NCBI GenBank assembly: GCA_033032865.1
Contig: JAWHQI010000099.1
Coordinates: 6,403,501 to 6,467,500, forward strand
DNA: 64,000 nucleotides
Origin: Dactylorhiza incarnata
Lineage: Eukaryota > Streptophyta > Magnoliopsida > Asparagales > Orchidaceae
Direction of reading: 5' to 3'
The notes beneath the pieces are model-generated. The model did not search any database and was not told the origin of the DNA. It saw only the letters and a program-made list of their open reading frames with translations. The first letter of the stretch is position 1. Every line of letters starts with the position of its first letter. Shown here one piece after another: positions 24,721-34,538 of the stretch. A program made the position numbers and the translations under genes.

Positions 24721-25069
24721 ATTATCTCTTTTATTCTCTACATTTCTTTTTGTATTAAATGAAAAGCCCTATACTGACACCTCTTCTTGTCTGATGGTTC
24801 TCTACATTGTGAATGCAAATATACATATCTCACTCCCCAAACCTCTGAGATATCGCCGAATTCTGCTCGAACCCCCTCGGATTGTAGTCGTAGCGTAAAA
24901 ACCCACCAAGACCATGTGATGCGGGGAGTTTTCGCACACGTGTAGTGGTAGCTTGCCAATTCCGCTGCGGAGGTCTCCAGAATTTTGGATCCCGGCCGAT
25001 ATCTGACACACCCCTGCATCAAGGGAGGTCTAGGTGATTGTCAGCTCTATCATGCCCTGAAGGGATATA
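24721..25069 (+). other. 3' flank of element F pol, no gene seen
   Basis: Non-coding. It starts T-rich after the pol stop; I recognise nothing specific before the hairpin repeats. Confidence 0.5.
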
Positions 25070-25079
25070 GTTACAGCTT

Positions 25080-25378
25080 TGATGATCTTTCTGAGGAAAG
25101 CAATGTTCGCCGCCGAGGCCCACCTGCCCAACTGATCATCATAGTCTGTGACCATCGAATACTCTTAGGTACTCTCAAAACGGTGCCTAGTTGGGCCCAC
25201 AACTGAGTTGATCTCTCTGAGGAAAGCAATGTTCGCCGCCGAGGCCCACCTGCCCAATTGATCAACTCGGCTTGTAACCCTAGGCAAGAGAGCGGATGAG
25301 TCGTTTACAGCTCTTATGACCACTTGAGGAAAGCAATGTTCGCCGCCGAGGCCCACCTGCCCACTTGGTCATTTGAGT
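25080..25378. repeat. Three hairpin units: identical 38-nt core, covarying stems
   Basis: The core at 25093-25130, 25219-25256 and 25326-25363 is identical over 38 nt (starts gaggaaagcaatgttcgccg, ends cacctgccca). Each copy is closed by a different stem: GATGATC/GATCATC (25081-25087 with 25134-25140), GAGTTGATC/GATCAACTC (25205-25213 with 25260-25268) and ATGACCA/TGGTCAT (25316-25322 with 25366-25372). In copies 1 and 2 the stem-to-core spacing is the same (5 nt and 3 nt). Sequence between units is unrelated. Paired changes that keep complementarity are the classic sign of a structured RNA; function and strand are unknown. Confidence 0.88.
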
Positions 25379-25685
25379 CTGTACATACCTTTTTTATTCT
25401 CTCTACAGGGAGGTATTTGCCTCTTATGGTTTCTTGTATAAGAACAATTCGAGGAAGATTCGGTTAAAACAGGTGCAGGTGTTCGTCTACCCTAATAAAG
25501 GGTTATGATATTAAGACCGTGCGGTCTGTACATACCTTTTTTATTCTCTCTATAGGGAGGCATTTGCCTCTTATGGTTTCTTGTATAAGAACAATTCGAG
25601 GAAGATTTGGTTAGAACAGGTGCAGGTGTTCGTCTACCCTAACAAAGGGTTATGATATTAAGACCGTGCGGTCTGAACATCTAAA
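25376..25685. repeat. Tandem repeat of about 153 bp, two copies
   Basis: From gtctgtacatacc (25377) through aagaccgtgcg (25514), and again from gtctgtacatacc (25528) to ccgtgcggtctga, with a few differences. Each unit ends with the palindrome gaccgtgcggtc. Confidence 0.85.
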
Positions 25686-26786
25686 CCGAACGGTCTGATT
25701 GGATATAAGTTGGGATATTTCCTGGCAATTATATAATGACCCGAGTGGTTATCCAACCGGGCGACCTTATCAATTTTTTAATTAGGTATCTCCGGAACCG
25801 ATCATCTATTACCCGGGTGGCATTCAAGCCGGGCGGGTCCATTCATCTTTTATAAATTGATATTTCTGGAACTAATACATATAATTGCTCGGATCTCATT
25901 CTGGCCGGACGGTTTTATCTATCTATCCATCCTTTAATAAGTTGGATGTTTTTAGATTTAGTCATATGATTATCCGGATTGTGTTCTAGCCGGGCGAATC
26001 TGTCTGTCTTTAAACTAAGTTGGATATCTCCAAAGCTGATTATCTGATTGTCCGGGTTGTATTCAAACCGGGCGGGATCATCCATCCTTTATAAAGATTG
26101 AATATTTTTGGAGCTAATTATATGATCGCTCGGGTTACATTTTGACTAAATCGGATCTATCTATCTCTCCATTCTATCAAGTTGTATTTCTGGATCTGGC
26201 TATATGATCCGGGTTGAATTTTAAACCGGCCGGGCACTATCTATTCCTGAATGAATAGTCGAAATTGGATATTTCTGGATCTGAATACATGGTCGCTCGG
26301 ATTGTGCTCTAACCGATCAGGTTAAGCTATTTCTTAGCGAAAATTATCTCTAGACACAATGGATTGCTCGCCAGGACTGAATTCGAACCGCGTGAAAGTT
26401 GTTCATTATTTATAGCAGCAAGTATAAAATATCTTCAAATGAAAAGAAGCCGCCCGGTCTATATTATAGTCGCATAAGTCTATGCGTTATGGATCACACT
26501 ATCAGAAATTAGGCGTGTTGAGATCTAAACAAGTAATCGCACGGTTCGGACAAAGGATCGTCGAAGATAATCCATCATCACTTATGCTCGGACCAGGATG
26601 TTCGCGCGGTTGGATCATAAAGAGCAAAGAAAAGAGACAAGGTGTCACAAGTAAGTAATAATAGAAGGACAATCAGACAGGTAAAATCTCTGTTTCATTT
26701 TTTCAAAATGTGTTTACAAAATATTGACCGCCCGGCCAACAAAAAGAAACCGGCGGTTACAAAAATTAAAACAAAAGACAAGGGCA
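25686..26786. repeat. Degenerate tandem units with ccgggcgg / ccgcccgg motifs
   Basis: From about 25700 to 26350, diverged units of roughly 80-95 bp alternate a gga-ctga-tat-tgat part with an aaccgggcgg-type motif and catcctttataaattgatattt. The remainder up to the stop of the antisense gene is non-coding with scattered gaccgcccggtc palindromes (26443, 26721). Confidence 0.65.
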
Positions 26787-28655
26787 CTAATCTGCCGATA
26801 CTTTCTTCTTCTTCTTGACAGGAGAATTTGAGTCCGCACCATCGATGTCAACCTCCGGCGAATAACCTTCGCTTAAAGAGGAGGAGCCGAATGAACTGCT
26901 GTCACTAGACCGCCCGGTCTTGCTTGCAGAACCGGTGGTTCCAGAGGACAAGCTGTCCTCGTCGTCGTCATCGCTGGCATCACCATCCGCGTCGGCTTCT
27001 TCAGCGGCTTCACCACTTCCATCGCCTCCTTGGTGGAGCACGATCTCCCTGCCCGCGTCGGCCTCGGCCTCCTCGCCTACCTTGGATTTTCCTTTTTTCC
27101 TTCGGCTGATTTCGTCAAGTTGGACCTTCAAGGCGGGGAAGAGGTCGGAGAAGGTGGTTCCATCAAATCCTTCACACAGACCGCCCCGGTCACCTATGAG
27201 ACCCAAGGCTTTGTCGATCCCCTGGGCCACATGAGGCAGCACTTCATCTTGGAAGGCCGGGTTGGTCACCTCATATTGCTTCTGCAAGAAGAGGAAAAAT
27301 GAGTTAGGCCGCTCGGGCTAAACAAAGGGAACCGCGTTGTCTTTTGAGAAACTCACCGCCACGACTTCTTGAAGCCGCGCGTTCTCCTCTCGAAGCCGCG
27401 TATTCTCCGCAGCCTGCTCCTCGTACTTCTTCTCCAGGTGTTTCTGAACAGAAACTAGCCGCTTATACGCCAAGGCCATGAAGTGGTTGGCCGAAAACCC
27501 CCAGGCGCCGGCTTGAGCCGCTAGCCGGGGGAGCTCTTCTTCAGGGGTTCTCATCAGCTTCCTTAAAGTCTTTCGACCATACAAGGCGGCCCCAGCGGCT
27601 AGGGCATGGCGTTCAATTTTGTCGCTCCCCCATGGAGGAAGAGCGGTGGATACCTGGATCCGGCTTCCATCCCTATGCCAAAGGACGGTCGGATTGCCTT
27701 GCAGATCGGGCGGGTTCCCACAAGAGCGAAGGAGCTCGTAGTCATCAGGAGAAGCCGGGCCTTCTTCCTCAGACGATAGCGATCTGTTTCGCTTTAGCCT
27801 CTTCTCCCTTTGAGTCAAAACCGGGACGACTGGCGTGACCGGCTTGTTCGCAGGGACGGCGTGGGCAGCTGAAAAGAGAAAACAAAAGTGTAAGTAACGA
27901 AGTCCGCGCGGTTACATACAGGCGGTCTGAAAGAACTTACTATGCTCAGGGAGGATATCCTCCAGCTCCGAGAACAGCGGGATGTAGTGGTTGATATCCA
28001 ACCGCTCGTTCTCAAGGAACGCGAAGGTGTCCGCCTCAATCTTTCCGACCTGAGGGATCTGGAAAACTTCCTCCCCTCGGACTTGCGGGTTGGTCTGCAA
28101 CAGTCCGAAGTTGCCTTCGAGCATTACGAACCGCTCCGACCAGTCGGAGACTTTATTCGCCAAATTGACGATCTTCAACCCATGGCAGCCGAAGTAGAGG
28201 TGCCCCCTGTAAGCTGAAGTCCCCGAGTCGGAGGCAGCCCGCACCGAGAAGAACTTTCTGAATAGGTCGAGGGAGAACCTGATCCGCTCGAACCGCAGGT
28301 ACGAGATGAAACTATATATGGAGGCGATGGAGTTCGGTGGAAGTTGACCGGGTACGACCCCGTAAGGGTCGAAGATGGCTATTACTTCAAGCGGCAGTGG
28401 AAACTTGAAGCCATATTCGAAGTGGTCAACCGGGATAGCTATCTGGTGCGGATTGGAAGAGTTAAACCGCTCATCGCGTAGAGGAAGCCGCGCGAGTAGA
28501 TTACTCCCTGCCATGTGTTTTGCGATGAAATCGTCCAGTTCGCTCTGAGTAAGGCGGCATTCCGGATGGTCCCCCGAATGGAATGCTAAGGCCGCATCAG
28601 CTCGGACGGCTTTAACTTTAACAGGTCGCTGCGACTTGTTCTTGGATCGCGCCAT
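26787..28655 (-). CDS. Antisense gene 1 of element F: Transposase_28-like protein, three exons
   Basis: Predicted exons on the minus strand: 28655-27941, 27868-27357 and 27281-26787, giving 573 residues. Introns are 27940-27869 (gtaagt...cttttcag, phase 1) and 27356-27282 (gtgagt...ttgcag, phase 0). Both remove in-frame stops and keep the frame. The N-terminal part (EYGFKFPLPLEVIAIFDPYG, VPGQLPPNSI, SLDLFRKFFSV) resembles the plant Transposase_28 / putative gypsy-type transposon domain. A coiled coil follows (KHLEKKYEEQAAENTRLREE), then an acidic Ser/Asp tract and a final basic KKKKK, a possible nuclear signal. A TATA box lies 37 nt upstream of the ATG. The biochemical function of the family is not established. 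Confidence 0.82.
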
Positions 28656-29003
28656 CCGGAAATCGTGAGAATGACTTCGAAGAATTCCCTACTTATAGAT
28701 TTCTATGATCTGTGAATAGTAAAATCATATCGCGGCTATACATTCTAACCGCGCGGTCAATGATCTAAATGGTTAGATTCACCAGAAAAATAAAAGAAAC
28801 AAAGGCATCCAGGAAAACAGAAACAAGCATACATCACAGATCGAGCGACCTGAAGTCGGTTCGAATAAAGCATGAGATCTAAAACAGAACACAAAGTATA
28901 GCGGTTAAATAAGAGACCGCACGAGTTATCCAGAATACAAGACAAAAAACATTGTTCAAATCAATAAGCCACGCTTATAGTACAAATTGTTCTCAAAAGC
29001 CGG
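28656..29003 (-). promoter_or_regulatory. Promoter region of antisense gene 1
   Basis: Minus-strand TATA box tataagtag at 28689-28697, with the ATG at 28655, implying a very short leader. A ccgcgcggtc palindrome lies at 28749-28758. The rest is the gap between the two antisense genes, with no other gene seen. Confidence 0.6.
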
Positions 29004-29779
29004 TCACGGCTGACGGCGTTCTGGGGAGACATCCTCTCGGTGAAGTCGCGCAACCTGGTCACTGGTTGTGTTCAGGAGAGAGTAAATCTGGCTTGTATGA
29101 TAATGAAGGTGGTTGATTGTGCTATGAAGCCGCCCGGCATCCCTTTCGACCCGCGTAGCCGCAATCATACGGGGGGTTGCGACGGCCTCGTCAATCATTG
29201 GATCAGCCGCCCGGACTAGGGGAGGATTCGAGCTCGCTCCAATAGTCGGGCGGCTAACAGCTACCACCCCATCGTTCATATTTCGCCGACCAGCGGCGAC
29301 TTCTCTGGTTAAACACAGGAATTTATCCTGGTAATATTTCGAGTCGCTCTCAAATTTAGTAGAGGCTCTCTTCTCCTTCTCCAGTTGAGCGGTTAGAGCG
29401 GCTCGCGTAGCCACCACTGCTGCCCGCGCGGCCTCAAGCTGCGTCTCCAGGACTTTCTCCTTTTCTGAGCCGGATTTCCTGTTGATCTCCGACTGCGCCT
29501 TCAGCGCCTCTTCAGCCTTCTTCCTCGCAATCTGCTCAGCCTCCAGAGCGGTCCGAGTGGCGGCCTCCCGGTCTTCTACCTCCTTCAAGCGGGCTCTCAG
29601 GTCGATCAGATCTTCCTCGAGATGGTCAAACAGCTGCGGTCCTTCCGGCAAAGTCGTTGCACTGATTGGAATCAGTGGAACTAACGGAGGCAGGCCGGCC
29701 TCAAGGTCGCCCGACTTCGTAACCTGGTCCACGCTATCTGAAAGAAGCCGCTCGGTTATGGAAAGTAAGAGCATGCAAC

Positions 29780-29840
<61 letters not shown>

Positions 29841-31061
29841 GAACATAAATACAAAAGCAGTGCCTGGACGGACAGGCCACTTAGACCGTTTCGGATTCAC
29901 TAATTTATTTTGGCGAGGCCGCGGAATGGAGAAGCGGACAGCTTTATAGTCCGTGGAGCCCTTACCTGCCACAAGAGGATCAGGCCGCGACGGCTTGTTC
30001 AAAGTTCGTCCCGCCCCCTCCTTCTTCACCATCATTATTTCTTCCCCGGTCATCGCTGGGGGAACTTCCTCCCGCGCTTTCAGCACTTCTTCAATCTCCC
30101 TCGTTCTCTCTTCGACCTCCAAGGCAGTCCGGGCGGCAGCTTCTCGTTCTTCGGCCTCCGTCCGAGCGGTCTCTTCGGGCCGGACTGTATTATCAGTGGC
30201 AGAGGGATTCTGTCTGGAAACAATCGGGCTGTCAAGAAGCTGATCTCGCTTCACCAGCTCATCCATACCCCTGAAGATCCCATTAAAAGATAAGCTGCTC
30301 GCCGAGTCCGGAGGAAGTTCGCCCGGTTTCGTATCAGGGGTAGCCGGTGATTCATTTGACTTGTTGGGTGGAGGAGTCGCAAGACCTAGCTCCTCCTTTA
30401 GTCGCGAATTGGTCTGGAGGAGGGATTCAGTCGGTTTCTTAAGGGCCGCCCTTTCCTTAGCGGCTAACCTCTTGACCTTCTTCGTTATCCGCTCGGTCAC
30501 GGACCCGGTCTTCTTCCTTTTCCTCTCCTTCTTGCTCGGAGCTGGGCTAACTTCTTTGGAAGGGCTGGGGTAGTCGTCCACGGACAAGGGGGTATTCAGA
30601 TCGCCCGCCCTTGGGGAGTTGACCGCCTCTTCCTCCAAGTTTCTAACTAGCAGATGGGGGTTCCCAGAAGGAGTAATCTCCATGCCAAACGAGTCGTTTT
30701 CGCCGGTCTTCTTCGAAGGGCTACCGGTACCAGCTTTTTCGGGAGGAGCGGTCTCCTCTTTGTTCAGCGGGTTGGCGACCTGTTGACCAGGGTCTTCTGA
30801 AGGAATCAGCGGGTCACCAAGAAGAGGCCTCGAACTGTTCGCCACGGGCTCTGCAGGAGTATTGGGAGTTGTTAAGTCCACGACCGGCTTGAGGCTATCC
30901 GCTGCGGCCTTCTCGGCCCGCTTTCTCTTTTTCCGGTCCTTCCGGTCTTGCTTTTCTGTCTCTTTATTCGACTTCTCCGACGGCTCGCGCCTCTTATCTT
31001 CCGCCCTCTTTTGATCTCCGCTGGGATCCACGCGGTCTAGCACAGCGTCTAAGAAGTCCAT
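29004..31061 (-). CDS. Antisense gene 2 of element F: charged coiled-coil protein, two exons
   Basis: Exon 1 31061-29966 and exon 2 29737-29004, predicted 609 residues. The intron 29965-29738 (gcag|gtaagg...tttcag|a, phase 1) contains a (TA)n run, and removing it deletes a spurious IYIYIY stretch. The N-terminus is rich in Lys, Arg, Glu and Ser with basic clusters (DRKKRKRAEK, KKERKRKK) suggesting a nuclear protein. Two similar coiled-coil blocks occur, one per exon (EEREAAARTALEVEERTREI and EDREAATRTALEAEQIARKK), an internal duplication. I recognise no enzyme domain. A TATA box lies about 100 nt upstream. Antisense genes at this place are known in several Tat-lineage elements. Confidence 0.75.
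29783..29837. repeat. (TA)n microsatellite in the intron of antisense gene 2
   Basis: About 27 uninterrupted AT dinucleotides between a conserved donor and acceptor. Likely length-variable between copies and prone to assembly error. Confidence 0.95.
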
Positions 31062-31156
31062 TGCTGAAGAATCGCCGGTCTTAAAAATTCTAACCGCAAC
31101 TGGCGAGTAATACCCCGTGATTTCAGGAAAAACTCCGCAGAATGAATTCTCTGGCT

Positions 31157-31164
31157 CTTTTATA
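31157..31164 (-). promoter_or_regulatory. TATA box of antisense gene 2
   Basis: On the minus strand tataaaag, about 97 nt upstream of the ATG at 31061 and inside the internal region, so the gene does not need the LTR promoter. Confidence 0.65.
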
Positions 31165-31249
31165 GAATTTAAGGCAGGTCGGATGCGGTCTCCCGGTCAA
31201 AACTAATATTTTCGAAATTCTCTTGAGATTTGAAAATATGCGGGGATTA

Positions 31250-32085
31250 TGTTTGCCCGGAAAACCGCTTCTCGGGTTGGACCATTAGCAGACCGTTCGA
31301 ACTCCTGGGACAGGCCGCTGGGTCCCGGGATCAGCAGTTCCCAGTTCAAGAAGGGCCAGGCCGGGCGGCCTGGTGTCATTTCCGGATCGCCCCCAAAGGG
31401 AGAAGATCGTCAAAAGCTAAGGCAAAAAGTTCATCCGCAGTCTCAGCTAGAAGGCCGCGCGGGTTGTCCCATAGAAACTCGAGGTTCCAGCCCCGAAGAA
31501 CAGGCCGGGGCTCCAGATCAAAGGCTATCCAAGTTACCTCGTGAAGATCGGCTAAGTCATGACCAGAAGGCAGACCGCGGTCTCAATCTCCAAACCGCGC
31601 GGTCTGTATTATTGACTTAGTCCCGGTATCCTCAGCCTCAAGTCAGACGGGTAGGGAAGGCAGGCCGTCAGGTCGCGCGACCTCTTTCTTTTTTCTTCTC
31701 TATGCATCCCGTCACCGCCTGCCCGTTTCTCCTGTACCCGGGCAGGAGGTTATTTTATCCCTGCCCATTCGGGCAGGCCCCCAAGCCTATAAATAGGGGG
31801 CGACACTGTTCACAAGACACGCACACTCGAATCGAAGAGCTCGCTTGTCGGAGCTCCGGTCTCGAGTTTCAGGTCTTGCGAACTGTTTGAAAGGCCGGCT
31901 TCTGCTTTCCTGCACTTGTAACCGCTACTTTTCAATCAAAGGAAAGCCCGTCGCAAGAGTGGCATTTGCCGCGGCGGGCGAAGTCCGGCCTCGACCGCTG
32001 CTAGCGGTCTAAATTCTCTAACCAAATAGTAACCGATAATCCGCAGCCCTCGATTTTCTTTGTGAGCGCACTTTTGAATCGAACA
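31250..32085 (+). repeat. Element F 3' LTR
   Basis: 836 bp, the same ends as the 5' LTR and 5 differences. The bases just before it (gcggggatta) form only a weak polypurine tract. Confidence 0.96.
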
Positions 32086-32440
32086 CTTGCGATTGTTCTA
32101 TACCTGTAGAAGGAGAATCATAAGTTCTTTCAAGAAAATTCCAAATCTCATATGCGGTAGGAAGAGTACAAATAAGTTTGAAAATATTTTGATCTAACGC
32201 ACAAAATAAACTATTCATCGATTTTGCATTTAAAATAATTTCGTTCCTAGTTAGTGCGCTAGGTGGTTTTTCAATAGTAATATTCCAAACTTTTTCATCT
32301 AAGGCCTTAAGAAAATTTTTCATTAATGTTTTCCACCCTTTATAATTTTTGCACATAAATAAAGGTGGTGATAATCCTTTTTCATTTACATTAAAATTTC
32401 CCCCACTCGTAGAAGCGAGATCATGATCAAGAGGCGCCAT
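32086..32440 (-). CDS. Element E Gag, N-terminal part
   Basis: First 118 codons from the ATG at 32440, with the Copia gag start region (PPLFMCKNYKGWKTLMKNFL, then IWNFLERTY). It is cut by element F at the cttgc duplication (32086-32090), and the frame continues at 18209. The PBS lies 36 nt upstream of the ATG. Confidence 0.8.
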
Positions 32441-32475
32441 TATTCCCGATTGTTAAGCCGATTTGGAATAACCTA

Positions 32476-32487
32476 GCTCTGATACCA
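32476..32487 (-). other. Primer binding site of element E (tRNA-iMet)
   Basis: TGGTATCAGAGC on the minus strand, two bases inside the LTR end at 32490. Confidence 0.92.
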
Positions 32488-32949
32488 CTTGTTGGATCTG
32501 TAGGCACCCTTAGAGGGGGGGGGGGGGTGAATAAGAGTTTTAAACTTTTTATGATTATTAAAGAAAATTATTCTCTGTTGCTACCGCCAACGGTAGTGTT
32601 ACCGCTCGGCGTTAGTGACAAAGAAAATACATTTAGGTTAAACCAATGAAAATTAGAGAGCACGAATTAGAGATGAAGAAACAGACATATTTTCATTAAT
32701 ATTAAATTGAAATAGTTATGATTACAGAAACTTTTCCCAATGATGCTTGGAAAGAGGCGACCAATGAATATTCTTTTCATTTTCTATACCGACTCGTATC
32801 CCCACGAACCGATTGGCTTTAGCCAATCTCTCCCCAGATACGGCCTCAAGCCGCACTAGCCAATCTATCACCAGAAAGGCCCCGAGCACCCCCTAGATCT
32901 ACTCCCTAGACCCAGTCGCCAACACGAGGCAAAATCCTCCCTAAGTCCT

Positions 32950-34538
32950 TGATGCACAGGTCTAGCACACCGCTATAGGCGGTAGCAAGGCTGCGACACG
33001 AAACGACAGTGTACCGATTGTTCAAGTAATATAAAATGTGGTAATGAATCGCCAAGTATCGAATCTCAAAGGAACACAGTAAGGTGGAGTTATCTATCGA
33101 GGAAGGACTTGAGATTGAAGTCCTTTCGAGCGGATGGATTGCGGAAAAGGGGGATTTGGTTTATGGAAAATAAAAGAAAACTATTACTCAACTACTCCTA
33201 TGCAGGCCTTGAGCGCACTGCTTTGCTAGGCGGGATGGAAACTACACATGCCTTGAACGCACTACTTCGCAAGGGCGGATGGAAAGGTAGGCACATGAGA
33301 TGGAAGAGTAGGCACACGGAATGGAATGGCGGGTTGCGGAGTGGAATGGAGCGGGGTGGAATGGATTTGCTGGCGCACCTCAAATACACATATAAACGAA
33401 ATACTTTCACAAAAAGAATAAATAAGAATTAACACAAGTCTATATTGTACATCATCACTAAAATGAGGATTACATTCATATACATCTACGCAAGTTAGAG
33501 AAAATGCAAGAGATACGACCAAATCCGGAGGCTTGTTGTAGATTCTCGGTAGGAATTACAGGGCTGTCAATCCGCGTCCTAGCTCGGTCACAACTATCTT
33601 CCGGGGTAGAGGAGGGTTGTCACTTCCTCCCAATGGACCCGTCTTCTCCAATAAACTACAATCCGGCCACGTCTGCTGCGAAGAACTCTTTGCTTGGCGA
33701 TGAAGATGAGGCTGGAATCCTCTCCGTGAAGCACTTGGATAATGGAGGCGGCCGAGAGGATGTTCCGGCTATGGATTTGCAAGAGAATGGCGGCCGGAGC
33801 TCCTCCCAAAGGTGGGCGGCGATGGAGCGGCAAAAATGGCACGGAACTAGAGCTCTGGGCGCGAGAAAATTGATCGATTCGATTAGGCCGAATTCTGCAG
33901 CTTAAATAGAGAACTGGTCAGAAATTGGTCACGCACGGTCGAACGCACGACTGTGCGTGAACCATGCGATATTAATTAAGAAAAATACCCAGGAAGATGA
34001 TCCGGAGCGCCCGTGCATTTTACTCACGCACGGTCAAAGCCGACCGTGCATAAAAACGCACGGGCAAATTCAGAAAGCCAAAAACAAAGCTAAATAGGTC
34101 GATCGTGCGATTCCTTCACGCACGTGCAACTGCCCGTGCGTAGAGACGCACGATCAACCACAGAACATCATTTTCCACCACAGAAGAGAACGCACGATCA
34201 CATACGACCGTGCGCCAAGGAAAATGCACGACCGTGCGAGATATATAGACATGAGTTCTGGATAAAAAATGGATGAACAGTCCACCTGCATCAGCCACAA
34301 CACAGCTGGGAATACCCCTCCAGCTCAAGCATAAACGCATAAAAAGAATGGAGAGCACATTGTGCTTTCCCCCAACAATAAAACGCGCAATTGCACACCA
34401 CAATGAGCCAAGACATTGCACTAATAGTGAAAGCGCGTACGAGTAAAATATAAGCAATTAAGAACTGAAAATGATGTGCAAAGGCAGGAAAACTAGCCCA
34501 GATGAGTCCATAATAGTGTATATAAATGGGCCTCATCA
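32950..34538 (-). repeat. Element G 3' LTR (left)
   Basis: 1,589 bp, the same length as the right copy, with several percent divergence. The part near 33935-34240 is dense in cgcacggtc / gaccgtgcg and gcacgatc motifs. Confidence 0.92.

Larger units (their letters stand above)
18215..32085 (+). mobile_element. Element F: Tat-type Ty3/Gypsy retrotransposon with antisense genes
   Basis: A 13,871-bp element with two 836-bp LTRs that differ at only 5 positions by eye and an exact cttgc duplication, so a recent insertion. It encodes gag, protease, RT, RNase H, a second archaeal-type RNase H and integrase in one frame with one internal stop. Two spliced genes on the opposite strand lie between pol and the 3' LTR. 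The dual RNase H and the extra antisense genes are known hallmarks of the Tat lineage. It interrupts gag of element E. Confidence 0.95.

Noticed and set aside
25080..25378. Hammerhead, HDV-like or twister ribozyme
   Set aside because: Conserved core bases of those classes could not be aligned with the 38-nt core; kept as an unclassified structured element.
29750..29965. Transmembrane-like IYIY segment in antisense gene 2
   Set aside because: It is encoded by a (TA)n run inside a segment with good GT-AG splice sites in phase.
33109..33432. Frames in the element G LTR (also in the copy at 38081-38293)
   Set aside because: Both LTR copies show them, but the predicted products are low-complexity and diverge without constraint.
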